Assembly (NCBI GenBank): GCA_028994555.1
Contig: JARDVN010000001.1
Location: 3,472,001-3,536,000, forward strand
DNA: 64,000 nucleotides
Direction: 5' to 3'
Origin: Citrobacter amalonaticus
Lineage (GTDB): Bacteria; Pseudomonadota; Gammaproteobacteria; Enterobacterales; Enterobacteriaceae
The notes below the pieces were generated by a model. It did not search any database, was not told the origin of the DNA, and was given only the letters and a program-made list of their open reading frames with translations. Position numbers and translations under genes: made by a program. Below, one piece after another: positions 19,590 through 29,175 of the stretch (the stretch's first letter is position 1; every line of letters starts with the position of its first letter).

Positions 19590-20978
19590 ATGGCACAACA
19601 AATTGAAAAAAATAATCGCTATCTTTTAAGTGACTGGAAACCTGAAAATCCCGCATTTTGGGAGAATAAAGGAAAGCATATCGCACGAAGAAATCTTTGT
19701 ATCTCAGTCGCTTGCCTTTTGCTTGCTTTCTGCGTCTGGATGTTGTTTAGCGCCGTTGCCGTCAATCTCAATAAAATTGGTTTTAATTTCACCACCGATC
19801 AACTTTTTTTATTAACCGCCTTACCCTCTCTTTCTGGTGCAATATTACGCGTTCCCTACTCCTTTATGGTGCCTATATTTGGCGGGCGCCGCTGGACGGT
19901 TTTTAGTACCGCAATCCTGATTATTCCTTGCGTCTGGCTTGGCTTTGCGGTGCAAAACACCACCACTCCTTTCGAGGTATTTATCATCATTGCGCTGCTG
20001 TGTGGATTTGCCGGCGCAAACTTCGCGTCCAGTATGGGCAACATCAGTTTCTTCTTCCCAAAAGCAAAGCAAGGCAGCGCGCTGGGGGTGAACGGAGGAT
20101 TGGGGAATCTTGGCGTCAGCGTGATGCAACTCGTCGCGCCGCTGGTGATCTTCTTACCCCTGTTCGCCTTTCTTGGCGTTCAGGGCGTACCGCAACCCGA
20201 TGGGTCGCTGCTTTCGCTGGCAAATGCCGCCTGGATTTGGGTGCCGCTGCTGGCGATTGCCACACTGGCCGCCTGGTTTGGCACCAATGACATTGCCAGT
20301 TCGAAAGCCTCTATCGCCTCGCAGCTTCCGGTGCTCAAGCGCTTTCACCTTTGGCTGTTGAGCCTGCTCTATCTGGCCACCTTCGGATCGTTCATCGGGT
20401 TTTCCGCGGGTTTTGCCATGCTGGCGAAGACGCAGTTCCCGGAGGTGAATATCCTCAATCTGGCATTCTTTGGGCCGTTTATCGGTGCGCTGGCGCGGTC
20501 TGCGGGCGGGGTAATTTCGGATAAATTCGGCGGCGTACGCGTGACGCTGATTAACTTCATCTTTATGGCGCTGTTCTCGGCTCTGCTCTTCCTGACGCTT
20601 CCCGGCTCGGGTTCCGGCAGTTTTATCGCCTTCTATCTGGTGTTTATGGGGCTGTTTTTAACCGCCGGTCTGGGCAGCGGTTCTACCTTCCAGATGATCG
20701 CCGTCATCTTCCGCCAGCTCACCATCTACAAGGTGAAACTGCGTGGTGGTACGGACGAACAGGCCCAACGCGAAGCGGTAACCGACACCGCGGCGGCGCT
20801 GGGCTTTATTTCCGCGATTGGCGCCGTTGGCGGCTTCTTCATTCCTAAAGCCTTCGGCAGTTCGCTGGCAATGACCGGTTCTCCCGTCGGTGCGATGAAA
20901 ATTTTCCTGGTGTTCTACATCGTTTGCGTACTGGTGACCTGGCTGGTCTATGGCCGCCGTAAACCGAAGCAAAAATAA
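19590..20978 (+). CDS. narU: Nitrate/nitrite transporter NarU
   Basis: 462 residues, the E. coli NarU length; MFS nitrate/nitrite porter with 12 helices. Nitrate-signature glycine-rich stretches FAGANFASSMGNISFFFP and GLGSGSTFQMIAVIF are present. Start ATG 19590 (gaggggc box) is preferred to the in-frame 19536, which adds 18 unconserved residues. A T7 run at 19804-19810 here is in frame, showing that not every long run is wrong. Located upstream of narZYWV as in E. coli. Intact. Confidence 0.93.
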   Translation: MAQQIEKNNRYLLSDWKPENPAFWENKGKHIARRNLCISVACLLLAFCVWMLFSAVAVNLNKIGFNFTTDQLFLLTALPSLSGAILRVPYSFMVPIFGGRRWTVFSTAILIIPCVWLGFAVQNTTTPFEVFIIIALLCGFAGANFASSMGNISFFFPKAKQGSALGVNGGLGNLGVSVMQLVAPLVIFLPLFAFLGVQGVPQPDGSLLSLANAAWIWVPLLAIATLAAWFGTNDIASSKASIASQLPVLKRFHLWLLSLLYLATFGSFIGFSAGFAMLAKTQFPEVNILNLAFFGPFIGALARSAGGVISDKFGGVRVTLINFIFMALFSALLFLTLPGSGSGSFIAFYLVFMGLFLTAGLGSGSTFQMIAVIFRQLTIYKVKLRGGTDEQAQREAVTDTAAALGFISAIGAVGGFFIPKAFGSSLAMTGSPVGAMKIFLVFYIVCVLVTWLVYGRRKPKQK

Positions 20979-20999
20979 CAACATATTCACCGATGTTTT

Positions 21000-21083
21000 G
21001 TAGGCCGGGTAAGGCGCTTGCGCCGCCATCCGGCAAGAATTTACGCCTGATGGCGACGCCGGGCCGTCTTATCAGGCCTACAG
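21000..21083. repeat. REP (palindromic unit) pair between narU and narZ
   Basis: Two REP-type units in opposite orientation: gtaggccgggtaaggcgctt...ccggcaa (to about 21036) and acgcctgatggcgacgccgggcc...ggcctac (21043-21083). Typical enterobacterial intergenic BIME. Confidence 0.85.
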
Positions 21084-21108
21084 GACCTTATGGAGCAGGA
21101 GAAATGTC

Positions 21109-24100
21109 ATGAGTAAACTCTTGGATCGCTTTCGTTACTTTAAACAAAAGGGTGACACATTTTCTGACGGTCACGGCCAGGTGATGCATACCAACCGGGA
21201 CTGGGAAGACAGCTATCGTCAGCGCTGGCAATTTGACAAGATTGTCCGTTCCACTCACGGAGTGAACTGCACCGGCTCCTGTAGCTGGAAGATTTACGTC
21301 AAAAATGGTCTGGTGACCTGGGAAACCCAGCAGACGGACTATCCGCGTACGCGCCCCGATCTACCTAACCATGAGCCACGCGGCTGCCCGCGTGGTGCCA
21401 GCTACTCCTGGTATCTGTACAGCGCCAACCGCCTGAAATACCCGCTGGTGCGCAAGCGCCTGATCGAACTGTGGCGAGATGCCCTGGCCTCCCATACCGA
21501 TCCGGTGCTGGCGTGGGAATCGATCATGAACGACCCGCAAAAGTGCCAGAGCTACAAGCAAGTACGCGGACGCGGAGGGTTCATCCGCTCCAACTGGAAG
21601 GAGCTTAACCAGTTGATTGCCGCCGCCAACGTCTGGACGGTGAAAACCTATGGGCCGGACCGCGTCGCCGGATTTTCCCCCATTCCGGCGATGTCGATGG
21701 TCTCTTACGCCGCCGGCACCCGCTATCTTTCGCTGATCGGCGGCACCTGCCTGAGTTTTTACGACTGGTACTGCGACTTACCGCCCGCCTCGCCAATGAC
21801 CTGGGGCGAGCAGACCGACGTGCCGGAGTCCGCCGACTGGTACAACTCCAGCTATATCATTGCCTGGGGCTCTAATGTACCGCAAACACGAACCCCGGAT
21901 GCCCACTTTTTTTACCGAAGTGCGCTACAAAGGCACCAAAACGGTCGCCATTACCCCTGACTTCTCGGAAGTTGCCAAACTCAGCGATCAGTGGCTGGCG
22001 CCAAAACAAGGCACCGACAGCGCGCTGGCAATGGCAATGGGCCACGTGATCTTAAAAGAGTTCCACCTCGATAACCCCAGCGACTACTTCCTCAACTACT
22101 GCCGTCGCTATACCGATATGCCGATGCTGGTATTACTGGATGCCCGTGAAGATGGCAGCTACGTGCCAGGACGGATGATGCGCGCCTCGGATCTGGTCGA
22201 CAGTCTGGGCGAAAGTAATAACCCGGAGTGGAAAACGGTCGCCTGCAACAGCGCCGGCGAACTGGTGGTGCCTAACGGTTCGATTGGCTTCCGCTGGGGC
22301 GAAAAAGGCAAATGGAACCTGGAGTCGCTGGCGGCGGGTACGGAAACCGAGTTGTCGCTGTCATTGCTCGGTCAGCATGATGAAGTGTTGGGCGTCGCGT
22401 TCCCTTATTTCGGCGGCAATGAAAACCCGCATTTTCGCAGCGTGAAGCAGGAACCGGTGCTGGTGCGCCAACTGCCCGTAAAACACCTGACGCTGGCTGA
22501 TGGCAGTTGTTGCCCGGTGGTCAGCGTTTACGATCTGGTGCTGGCCAACTACGGTCTCGATCGCGGTCTGGAAGACGCATACGCCGCAAAGGATTTCGCC
22601 GACGTGAAAGCCTACACCCCGGCGTGGGCTGAACAGATCACCGGCGTGCCGCGTTTCCAGATTGAAACCATCGCCCGTGAGTTTGCCGATACCGCACATA
22701 AAACCCACGGTCGCTCGATGATTATCCTCGGTGCCGGTGTTAACCACTGGTATCACATGGACATGAACTACCGGGGGGATGATCAATATTCTGGTGTTCT
22801 GCGGCTGCGTCGGACAAAGCGGCGGCGGCTGGGCGCACTATGTTGGCCAGGAAAAGTTGCGTCCGCAGCCCGGCTGGCTGCCGCTGGCGTTTGCGCTGGA
22901 CTGGAACCGGCCGCCGCGCCAGATGAACAGCACCTCGTTTTTCTATAATCACGCCAGCCAGTGGCGCTATGAAAAACTGACCGCCCAGGAACTGCTCTCA
23001 CCGCTGGCGGATGCCTCGAAATTCACCGGTCATCTGATCGATTTCAACGTGCGTGCCGAGCGCATGGGCTGGTTGCCCTCTGCGCCACAGCTCAACCTCA
23101 ACCCGCTGACGGTGAAGGCCAACGCCGAAAAAGCCGGCTTGTCGCCCGCGGAATACACCGTTCAGGCGCTGAAATCTGGTGAGATCCGTTTTGCCTGCGA
23201 ACAGCCGGACAGCGGCAAGAACCATCCGCGCAATCTGTTTGTCTGGCGCTCTAACCTGCTCGGTTCTTCCGGTAAAGGCCATGAGTACATGCTCAAATAT
23301 TTACTGGGAACAGAGAGCGGCATTCAGGGGGGAAGCGCTGGGTTCCCGTGAAGGCATTAAACCTGAAGAGGTTGAATGGGAATCCCCCGCCATTGAAGGC
23401 AAGCTCGATCTGCTGGTGACGCTCGACTTCCGTATGTCGAGTACCTGTCTGTTCTCCGACATTGTTCTGCCCACCGCCACCTGGTATGAAAAAGACGACA
23501 TGAATACCTCGGACATGCATCCGTTTATTCATCCGCTTTCTGCGGCGGTCGACCCGGCGTGGGAGTCCAGAAGCGACTGGGAAATCTACAAAGGCATCGC
23601 CAGCGTCTTTTCAAAAGTCTGCGTCGGGCATCTGGGACAGGAAACCGACGTGGTGCTGCAACCGCTCCAGCACGATTCCCCCCGCAGAACTGTCACAGCC
23701 GTTCGACATTCAGGACTGGCGTAAAGGGGAATGCGATCTGATCCCCGGTAAAACTGCGCCGAACATCGCGGTGGTTGAACGAGACTATCCTGCGACCTAT
23801 GAGCGCTTTACCTCGCTTGGACCGCTGATGGACAAACTGGGTAACGGCGGCAAAGGGATATCGTGGAACACCCAGACCGAGGTCGATTTCCTCGGCAAGC
23901 TCAACTACACCAAGCGCGACGGTCCGGCGAAAGGCCGTCCGCTGATTGAAACCGCGCTGGATGCGTCGGAAGTGATCCTCGCCCTGGCCCCGGAAACCAA
24001 CGGTCAGGTGGCGGTGAAAGCCTGGGAAGCACTCGGCGCGATGACCGGTCGCGAACATACCCATCTGGCGCTCAACAAAGAAGACGAGAAAATTCGCTTC

Positions 24101-24853
24101 CGCGATATCCAGGCGCAACCGCGCAAAATCATCTCCAGCCCGACGTGGTCCGGTCTGGAAAGCGAGCATGTCTCCTATAACGCAGGCTATACCAACGTCC
24201 ATGAGCTGATCCCGTGGCGCACGCTCTCCGGTCGTCAACAGCTGTATCAGGATCATCAGTGGATGCGCGCCTTCGGTGAAAGCCTCGTCGCGTACCGTCC
24301 GCCGATTGACACGCGCAGCGTCAGTGAAATGCGGGAAATTCCGCCGAACGGCTTCCCGGAGAAAGCGCTTAACTTCCTGACACCGCATCAGAAATGGGGC
24401 ATTCACTCCACCTACAGCGAAAACCTGCTGATGCTGACGCTGTCGCGCGGCGGGCCGATTGTCTGGATCAGTGAAACGGATGCGAAAGAGCTCGGTATTG
24501 AGGATAACGACTGGATCGAAGCCTTCAACGCCAACGGCGCCCTCACCGCCCGTGCTGTGGTGAGTCAGCGCGTGCCGCCCGGTATGACGATGATGTACCA
24601 CGCCCAGGAACGCATCCTGAATATCCCCGGTTCGGAAGTCACCGGGATGCGCGGCGGGATCCACAACTCCGTTACCCGCGTGTGTCCGAAACCGACGCAC
24701 ATGATTGGCGGCTATGCGCAGCTCGCGTACGGCTTTAACTATTACGGTACCGTCGGCTCCAACCGCGACGAGTTCATCATGATTCGAAAAATGAAAAATA
24801 TCGACTGGCTGGATGATGAAGGTCGCGATCAGGTACAGGAGGCGAAAAAATGA
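21109..24853 (+). CDS. narZ: Nitrate reductase Z alpha subunit (frame broken four times)
   Basis: Molybdenum (bis-MGD) catalytic subunit reducing nitrate to nitrite on the cytoplasmic face. N-terminal FS0 cluster ligands are in [11 protein letters not shown] (about 50). As given the frame breaks at T7 21907-21913, G6 22773-22778, G6 23327-23332 and C6 23678-23683. Each is a +1; removing one base at each gives 1246 residues, exactly NarZ size, and alignable NarG-type sequence across all five pieces. The stop overlaps narY (ATGA). It follows narU after a REP pair. NarZ is the growth-phase/RpoS-linked isoenzyme in E. coli rather than the nitrate-induced NarG. Confidence 0.93.
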
Positions 24854-26394
24854 AGATACGCTCACAGGTTGGCATGGTTCTGAACCTCGATAAATGTATT
24901 GGCTGTCACACCTGCTCTGTGACCTGTAAAAACGTCTGGACCGGACGTGAAGGAATGGAGTACGCGTGGTTTAACAATGTCGAGACCAAGCCGGGCATCG
25001 GCTACCCGAAAAACTGGGAAGACCAGGAGGAGTGGCAAGGCGGCTGGGTTCGCGACGTGAATGGCAAGATCAGACCACGTCTGGGCGGCAAAATGGGCGT
25101 CATCACCAAAATCTTCGCCAACCCGGTGATCCCGCAAATCGATGATTACTACGAGCCGTTCACCTACGACTATCAGCATCTGCACAGCGCGCCGGAGGGT
25201 AAACACCAGCCGACCGCCCGTCCCCGCTCACTGATTGACGGCAAGCGGATGGACAAAATCATCTGGGGACCGAACTGGGAAGAGCTGCTCGGCGGCGAAT
25301 TTGAAAAACGTGCCCGCGACCGTAACTTCGACAAGATCCAGAAGGAGATGTACGGCCAGTTTGAAAACACCTTCATGATGTATCTGCCGCGTCTGTGCGA
25401 ACACTGCCTGAATCCAAGCTGTGTCGCCACCTGTCCGAGCGGCGCCATCTATAAGCGAGAAGAAGACGGCATTGTGCTGATCGATCAGGATAAATGCCGT
25501 GGCTGGCGTCTGTGCATCAGCGGCTGCCCGTACAAGAAAATCTACTTCAACTGGAAAAGCGGCAAATCGGAAAAATGCATTTTCTGCTATCCGCGCATTG
25601 AATCCGGCCAGCCGACGGTCTGCTCCGAAACCTGCGTTGGCCGCATCCGCTATCTCGGCGTGCTGCTCTACGATGCAGACCGCATTGAAGAAGCGGCCAG
25701 CACCGAGCATGAAACCGATCTCTACGAGCGTCAGTGCGACGTTTTTCTGAATCCGCACGACCCGGCTGTGATTGAAGAAGCGCTCAAACAGGGCATTCCA
25801 CAAAACGTGATTGACGCCGCCCAGCGCTCGCCGGTCTACAAAATGGCGATGGACTGGAAGCTGGCGCTGCCGCTGCATCCGGAATACCGTACTCTGCCGA
25901 TGGTCTGGTATGTGCCGCCGCTGTCACCGATTCAGTCATACGCCGATGCGGGCGGCCTGCCGAAAAGCGACGGCGTACTGCCGGCGATCGAAAGCCTGCG
26001 CATCCCGGTGCAGTATCTCGCTAACATGCTGAGCGCTGGCGATACCGGCCCGGTATTGCGCGCCCTGAAGCGCATGATGGCAATGCGCCACTATATGCGT
26101 TCACAAACCGTGGAAGGTGTTACCGATACCCGCGCAATCGACGAAGTCGGCCTGAGCGTGGAACAGATCGAAGAGATGTACCGCTACCTGGCGATTGCCA
26201 ACTATGAAGACCGCTTCGTGATCCCGACCAGTCACCGTGAAATGGCGCGTGATGCCTTCCCGGAGAAAAACGGCTGTGGCTTTACCTTTGGCGATGGCTG
26301 CCACGGTTCGGATACCAAATTCAACCTGTTCAACAGCAGCCGCATCGACGCTATCAACATTACAGAAGTGCGGGATAAAGCGGAGGGTGAATAA
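24850..26394 (+). CDS. narY: Nitrate reductase Z beta (iron-sulfur) subunit
   Basis: 514 residues, the NarY/NarH length. Four Fe-S cluster motifs: CIGCHTCSVTC (about 16), CEHCLNPSCVATCPSG (about 184), CRGWRLCISGCP (about 217, the Trp in place of a Cys marks the 3Fe-4S site), CIFCYPRIESGQPTVCSETC (about 244). Passes electrons from NarV haem to NarZ. Overlaps narZ by 4 bases and narW by 1. Intact. Confidence 0.95.
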   Translation: MKIRSQVGMVLNLDKCIGCHTCSVTCKNVWTGREGMEYAWFNNVETKPGIGYPKNWEDQEEWQGGWVRDVNGKIRPRLGGKMGVITKIFANPVIPQIDDYYEPFTYDYQHLHSAPEGKHQPTARPRSLIDGKRMDKIIWGPNWEELLGGEFEKRARDRNFDKIQKEMYGQFENTFMMYLPRLCEHCLNPSCVATCPSGAIYKREEDGIVLIDQDKCRGWRLCISGCPYKKIYFNWKSGKSEKCIFCYPRIESGQPTVCSETCVGRIRYLGVLLYDADRIEEAASTEHETDLYERQCDVFLNPHDPAVIEEALKQGIPQNVIDAAQRSPVYKMAMDWKLALPLHPEYRTLPMVWYVPPLSPIQSYADAGGLPKSDGVLPAIESLRIPVQYLANMLSAGDTGPVLRALKRMMAMRHYMRSQTVEGVTDTRAIDEVGLSVEQIEEMYRYLAIANYEDRFVIPTSHREMARDAFPEKNGCGFTFGDGCHGSDTKFNLFNSSRIDAINITEVRDKAEGE

Positions 26395-27089
26395 TGCAGA
26401 TCCTCAAAGTGATTGGCCTGCTGATGGAGTATCCGGATGCGCTGCTGTGGGAGTGCAAAGAGGACGTACTCACGCTGGTGCGCCAGGATGCGCCGATGCT
26501 CACCGGCTTCACCCACGAGTTGCTCAACGCGCCGCTGCTCGATAAACAGGCCGAATGGTGCGAAGTATTCGATCGCGGGCGTGCCACCTCGCTGCTGCTG
26601 TTTGAGCATGTACATGCCGAATCCCGCGATCGCGGTCAGGCGATGGTCGATTTGCTGGCGCAATATGAAAACGTCGGGTTACAGCTCAATTGTCGCGAAC
26701 TGCCGGACCATCTGCCGCTCTATCTGGAATACCTGAGCGTATTGCCGGAAGCTGAAGCCCGCGAAGGCTTGCAGAATGTCGCGCCGATTCTGGCCCTGCT
26801 CGGCGGACGCTTAAAGCAGCGCAACACGCCGTGGTATCAGCTATTTGACGCCCTGCTTGCCCTGGCGAAAAGTCCGCTATCAAGTGACAGTGTCACCAAT
26901 CAGGTCAATAGTGAGACACGCGACGACACGCGCCAGGCGCTGGATGCCGTCTGGGAAGAGGAACAGGTGAAATTTATCGAAGATAACGCCACAGCCTGTG
27001 ACAGCTCACCGTTACAGCAATATCAACGACGCTTTAGCCAGGACGTGGCGCCGCAGTATGTCGACGTCAGCGCGGGAGGCCCGAAATGA
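26394..27089 (+). CDS. narW: Nitrate reductase Z assembly chaperone
   Basis: 231 residues, same as E. coli NarW. NarJ/DmsD-family system-specific chaperone that holds NarZY during cofactor loading and is not part of the final enzyme. The N-terminal [17 protein letters not shown] and [17 protein letters not shown] segments are family marks. Overlaps narY by 1 base and narV by 4. Intact. Confidence 0.93.
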   Translation: MQILKVIGLLMEYPDALLWECKEDVLTLVRQDAPMLTGFTHELLNAPLLDKQAEWCEVFDRGRATSLLLFEHVHAESRDRGQAMVDLLAQYENVGLQLNCRELPDHLPLYLEYLSVLPEAEAREGLQNVAPILALLGGRLKQRNTPWYQLFDALLALAKSPLSSDSVTNQVNSETRDDTRQALDAVWEEEQVKFIEDNATACDSSPLQQYQRRFSQDVAPQYVDVSAGGPK

Positions 27090-27767
27090 TACAGTACCTG
27101 AACGTATTTTTTTACGATATCTACCCGTACATCTGCGCGACGATCTTTTTCCTCGGCAGTTGGCTGCGTTACGATTACGGCCAGTACACCTGGCGCGCCT
27201 CCTCCAGTCAGATGCTGGATAAACGCGGGATGGTGGTCTGGTCGAATCTGTTCCATATCGGCATTCTGGGGATCTTTTTTTGGTCATCTGTTTGGGATGT
27301 TAACCCCGCACTGGATGTACGCCTGGTTCCTGCCGGTTGCGGTCAAACAGCAGATGGCGATGATTCTCGGTGGCGTTTGCGGCGTGCTGACGCTGATTGG
27401 CGGCGCGGGGCTGCTCTGGCGTCGGCTGACCAATCAACGCGTACGGGCAACGTCCACAACGCCAGATATTCTGATCATGAGCATACTGCTGATTCAGTGT
27501 TTGCTGGGACTAAGCACCATTCCGTTTTCGGCGCAGTATCCGGACGGCAGCGAGATGATGAAGCTGGTCGGCTGGGCGCAGAGTATTGTGACCTTCCGCG
27601 GCGGCTCCTCTGAAATGCTCACCGGCGTGGCCTTTGTTTTCCGCGTTCATCTGGTGCTGGGAATGACCATCTTCCTGCTCTTCCCGTTCACCCGTCTGGT
27701 TCATGTCTGGAGCGCGCCGTTTGAGTACTTTACCCGACGCTACCAGATCGTTCGTTCCCGTCGTTAG
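27086..27767 (+). CDS. narV: Nitrate reductase Z gamma (cytochrome b) subunit (frame broken once)
   Basis: Five-helix diheme b subunit that oxidises quinol and anchors NarZY. Haem-ligand histidines occur in NLFHIGILG and near the C-terminal FRVHLVLGM and [14 protein letters not shown] segments. T7 at 27275-27281 breaks the frame inside helix 2; with six T it reads [17 protein letters not shown] and the total is 226 residues, the E. coli length. Last gene of narZYWV, ending 9 bases before a strong hairpin. Confidence 0.93.
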
Positions 27768-27775
27768 GAATGTTG

Positions 27776-27802
27776 GTGTCGGATGGCGTCGCCATCCGAC
27801 AC
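27776..27802 (+). terminator. Hairpin after the nar operon
   Basis: A perfect 12-bp stem (gtgtcggatggc / gccatccgacac) with loop gtc, directly downstream of narV. No T tract follows; it may be a REP-like unit that also marks the operon end. Confidence 0.65.
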
Positions 27803-27844
27803 GCTGTCGCGCTATGATGCTTCTCCACCACAGGGAGAATGCTT

Positions 27845-28738
27845 ATGAAACCACAGGTTTACCACGTTGATGCCTTCACCAGAACCCCCTTTCGCGGCAA
27901 TTCCGCCGGTGTCGTCCTGCATGCCGACGGCCTGAGCGACGCGCAGATGCAACTGATTGCCCGCGAACTGCGCCACTCTGAAACCGCCTTCCTGCTGCAA
28001 AGCGAAGACAGCGATGTTCGCATTCGCTATTTTACCCCGACGGTCGAAGTGCCGATTTGCGGACACGCCACCGTCGCCGCGCACTATGTCCGTTCCACGG
28101 TGCTGGGGCTTGGCAATACCACGGTGTGGCAAACCTCACTGGCAGGACGTCACCGGGTTGCGGTCCATCATGATGGCGACGACTATCGTATCTCGCTGGA
28201 GCAAGGCGCGCCCTCGTTTGAAGCCCCTCTTGAAGGCGACATCCGCGCCGCCATTCTTCGTGCGCTGCACCTGAGTGAAGACGCGATGCTGCCGGGCTTA
28301 CCGATTCAGGTTGCATCGACCGGTCATTCCAAAGTGATGATTCCCCTGAAGCCCGAAGTCGATATCGACGCCCTCGCCCCCGATCTTGCGGCGCTTTGTA
28401 CCATCAGCCAGCAGATTGGCTGCAATGGCTATTTCCCTTTCCTGATCCGTCCAGGAAAAAATGAGACCGACGGTCGTATGTTCTCGCCGGCTATCGGTAT
28501 TGTGGAAGATCCCGTGACAGGAAATGCGAACGGTCCAATGGGCGCCTGGCTGGTCCACCATAATTTACTGAAACATGACGGGAAATTACTGAAGGTGAAA
28601 GGACATCAGGGACGGGCATTAGGCCGCGAAGGTATTGTAGATATTGATGTGGACATTCAGGATAACCAACCGGTTAAAGTGACTATATCCGGTAATGCGG
28701 TAATCCTGTTTCACGCGCCATGGGCAATAGATTTTTAA
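27845..28738 (+). CDS. yddE: PhzF-family isomerase-like protein YddE
   Basis: 297 residues, as in E. coli YddE. PhzF fold of two diaminopimelate epimerase-like halves; family marks are VDAFTRTPFRGNSAGVVL, SETAFL (catalytic Glu region, about 45), RYFTPTVEVPICGHATVAAH and EDPVTGNANGPM. Physiological substrate unknown. ATG 27845 is preferred to 27839, since a gggag box lies before it and the family starts MKPQVYHVDAF. Intact. Confidence 0.92.
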   Translation: MKPQVYHVDAFTRTPFRGNSAGVVLHADGLSDAQMQLIARELRHSETAFLLQSEDSDVRIRYFTPTVEVPICGHATVAAHYVRSTVLGLGNTTVWQTSLAGRHRVAVHHDGDDYRISLEQGAPSFEAPLEGDIRAAILRALHLSEDAMLPGLPIQVASTGHSKVMIPLKPEVDIDALAPDLAALCTISQQIGCNGYFPFLIRPGKNETDGRMFSPAIGIVEDPVTGNANGPMGAWLVHHNLLKHDGKLLKVKGHQGRALGREGIVDIDVDIQDNQPVKVTISGNAVILFHAPWAIDF

Positions 28739-28743
28739 AAATT

Positions 28744-28770
28744 CTCCGGTAGGAATTATTCCTACCGGAG
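28744..28770 (+). terminator. Terminator of yddE
   Basis: ctccggtaggaa (28744-28755) pairs perfectly with ttcctaccggag (28759-28770), loop tta, followed by tgatttattt. Six bases after the yddE stop. Confidence 0.85.
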
Positions 28771-29175
28771 TGATTTATTTCCCCGTCATGATATTGATAA
28801 TTTTAAATTCCATTATTAAACATCTTAATAAATCTTAAATTTGATTTAAGAGATTTTATATCTTTAAAATCATACTGATAGCCAAGCACCCTTCTTTTTG
28901 CTATCCCCCCTCCCTGTGACAAAATCAGGATCATTTAAGCTGTAATTGATTATTTCACTTCATCTTCAACTGATTTCTTTAGTTACGTAAGATCAATTCA
29001 TTTGTGATTTATTCAGCGAAATGAAAAATAACTCACTCTTTCACGAATGAATTACAGGAAGGGATTCGGCAGAAATAGCTTTCACAAATAGCTTTCGCTC
29101 TGTCTGGAAATCCAAAAGGCAGCACTGAGAAATGTAATATATTCTGTGCTGTATTTGTCTATTAAAAAAGTGAAT
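28771..29175. promoter_or_regulatory. AT-rich upstream region of the autotransporter with direct repeats
   Basis: About 400 bases with no gene. It is strongly AT-rich, unlike flanking nar/yddE DNA, as expected for H-NS-silenced surface-protein promoters. aaatagctttc occurs twice at 29073-29083 and 29086-29096, tandem with 13-base periodicity. A -10-like tataat-type block was not assigned. Confidence 0.4.

Noticed and set aside
19804..19810. T7 in narU as another frame error
   Set aside because: The frame is intact and the protein has the expected 462 residues, so this run is correct.
21860..23724. Three short overlapping genes inside narZ
   Set aside because: They are successive pieces of NarZ in shifted frames, joined by single-base homopolymer corrections.
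23693..24865. 390-residue minus-strand open frame
   Set aside because: It lies wholly within narZ, has no family motif, and is the shadow of a GC-rich conserved gene.
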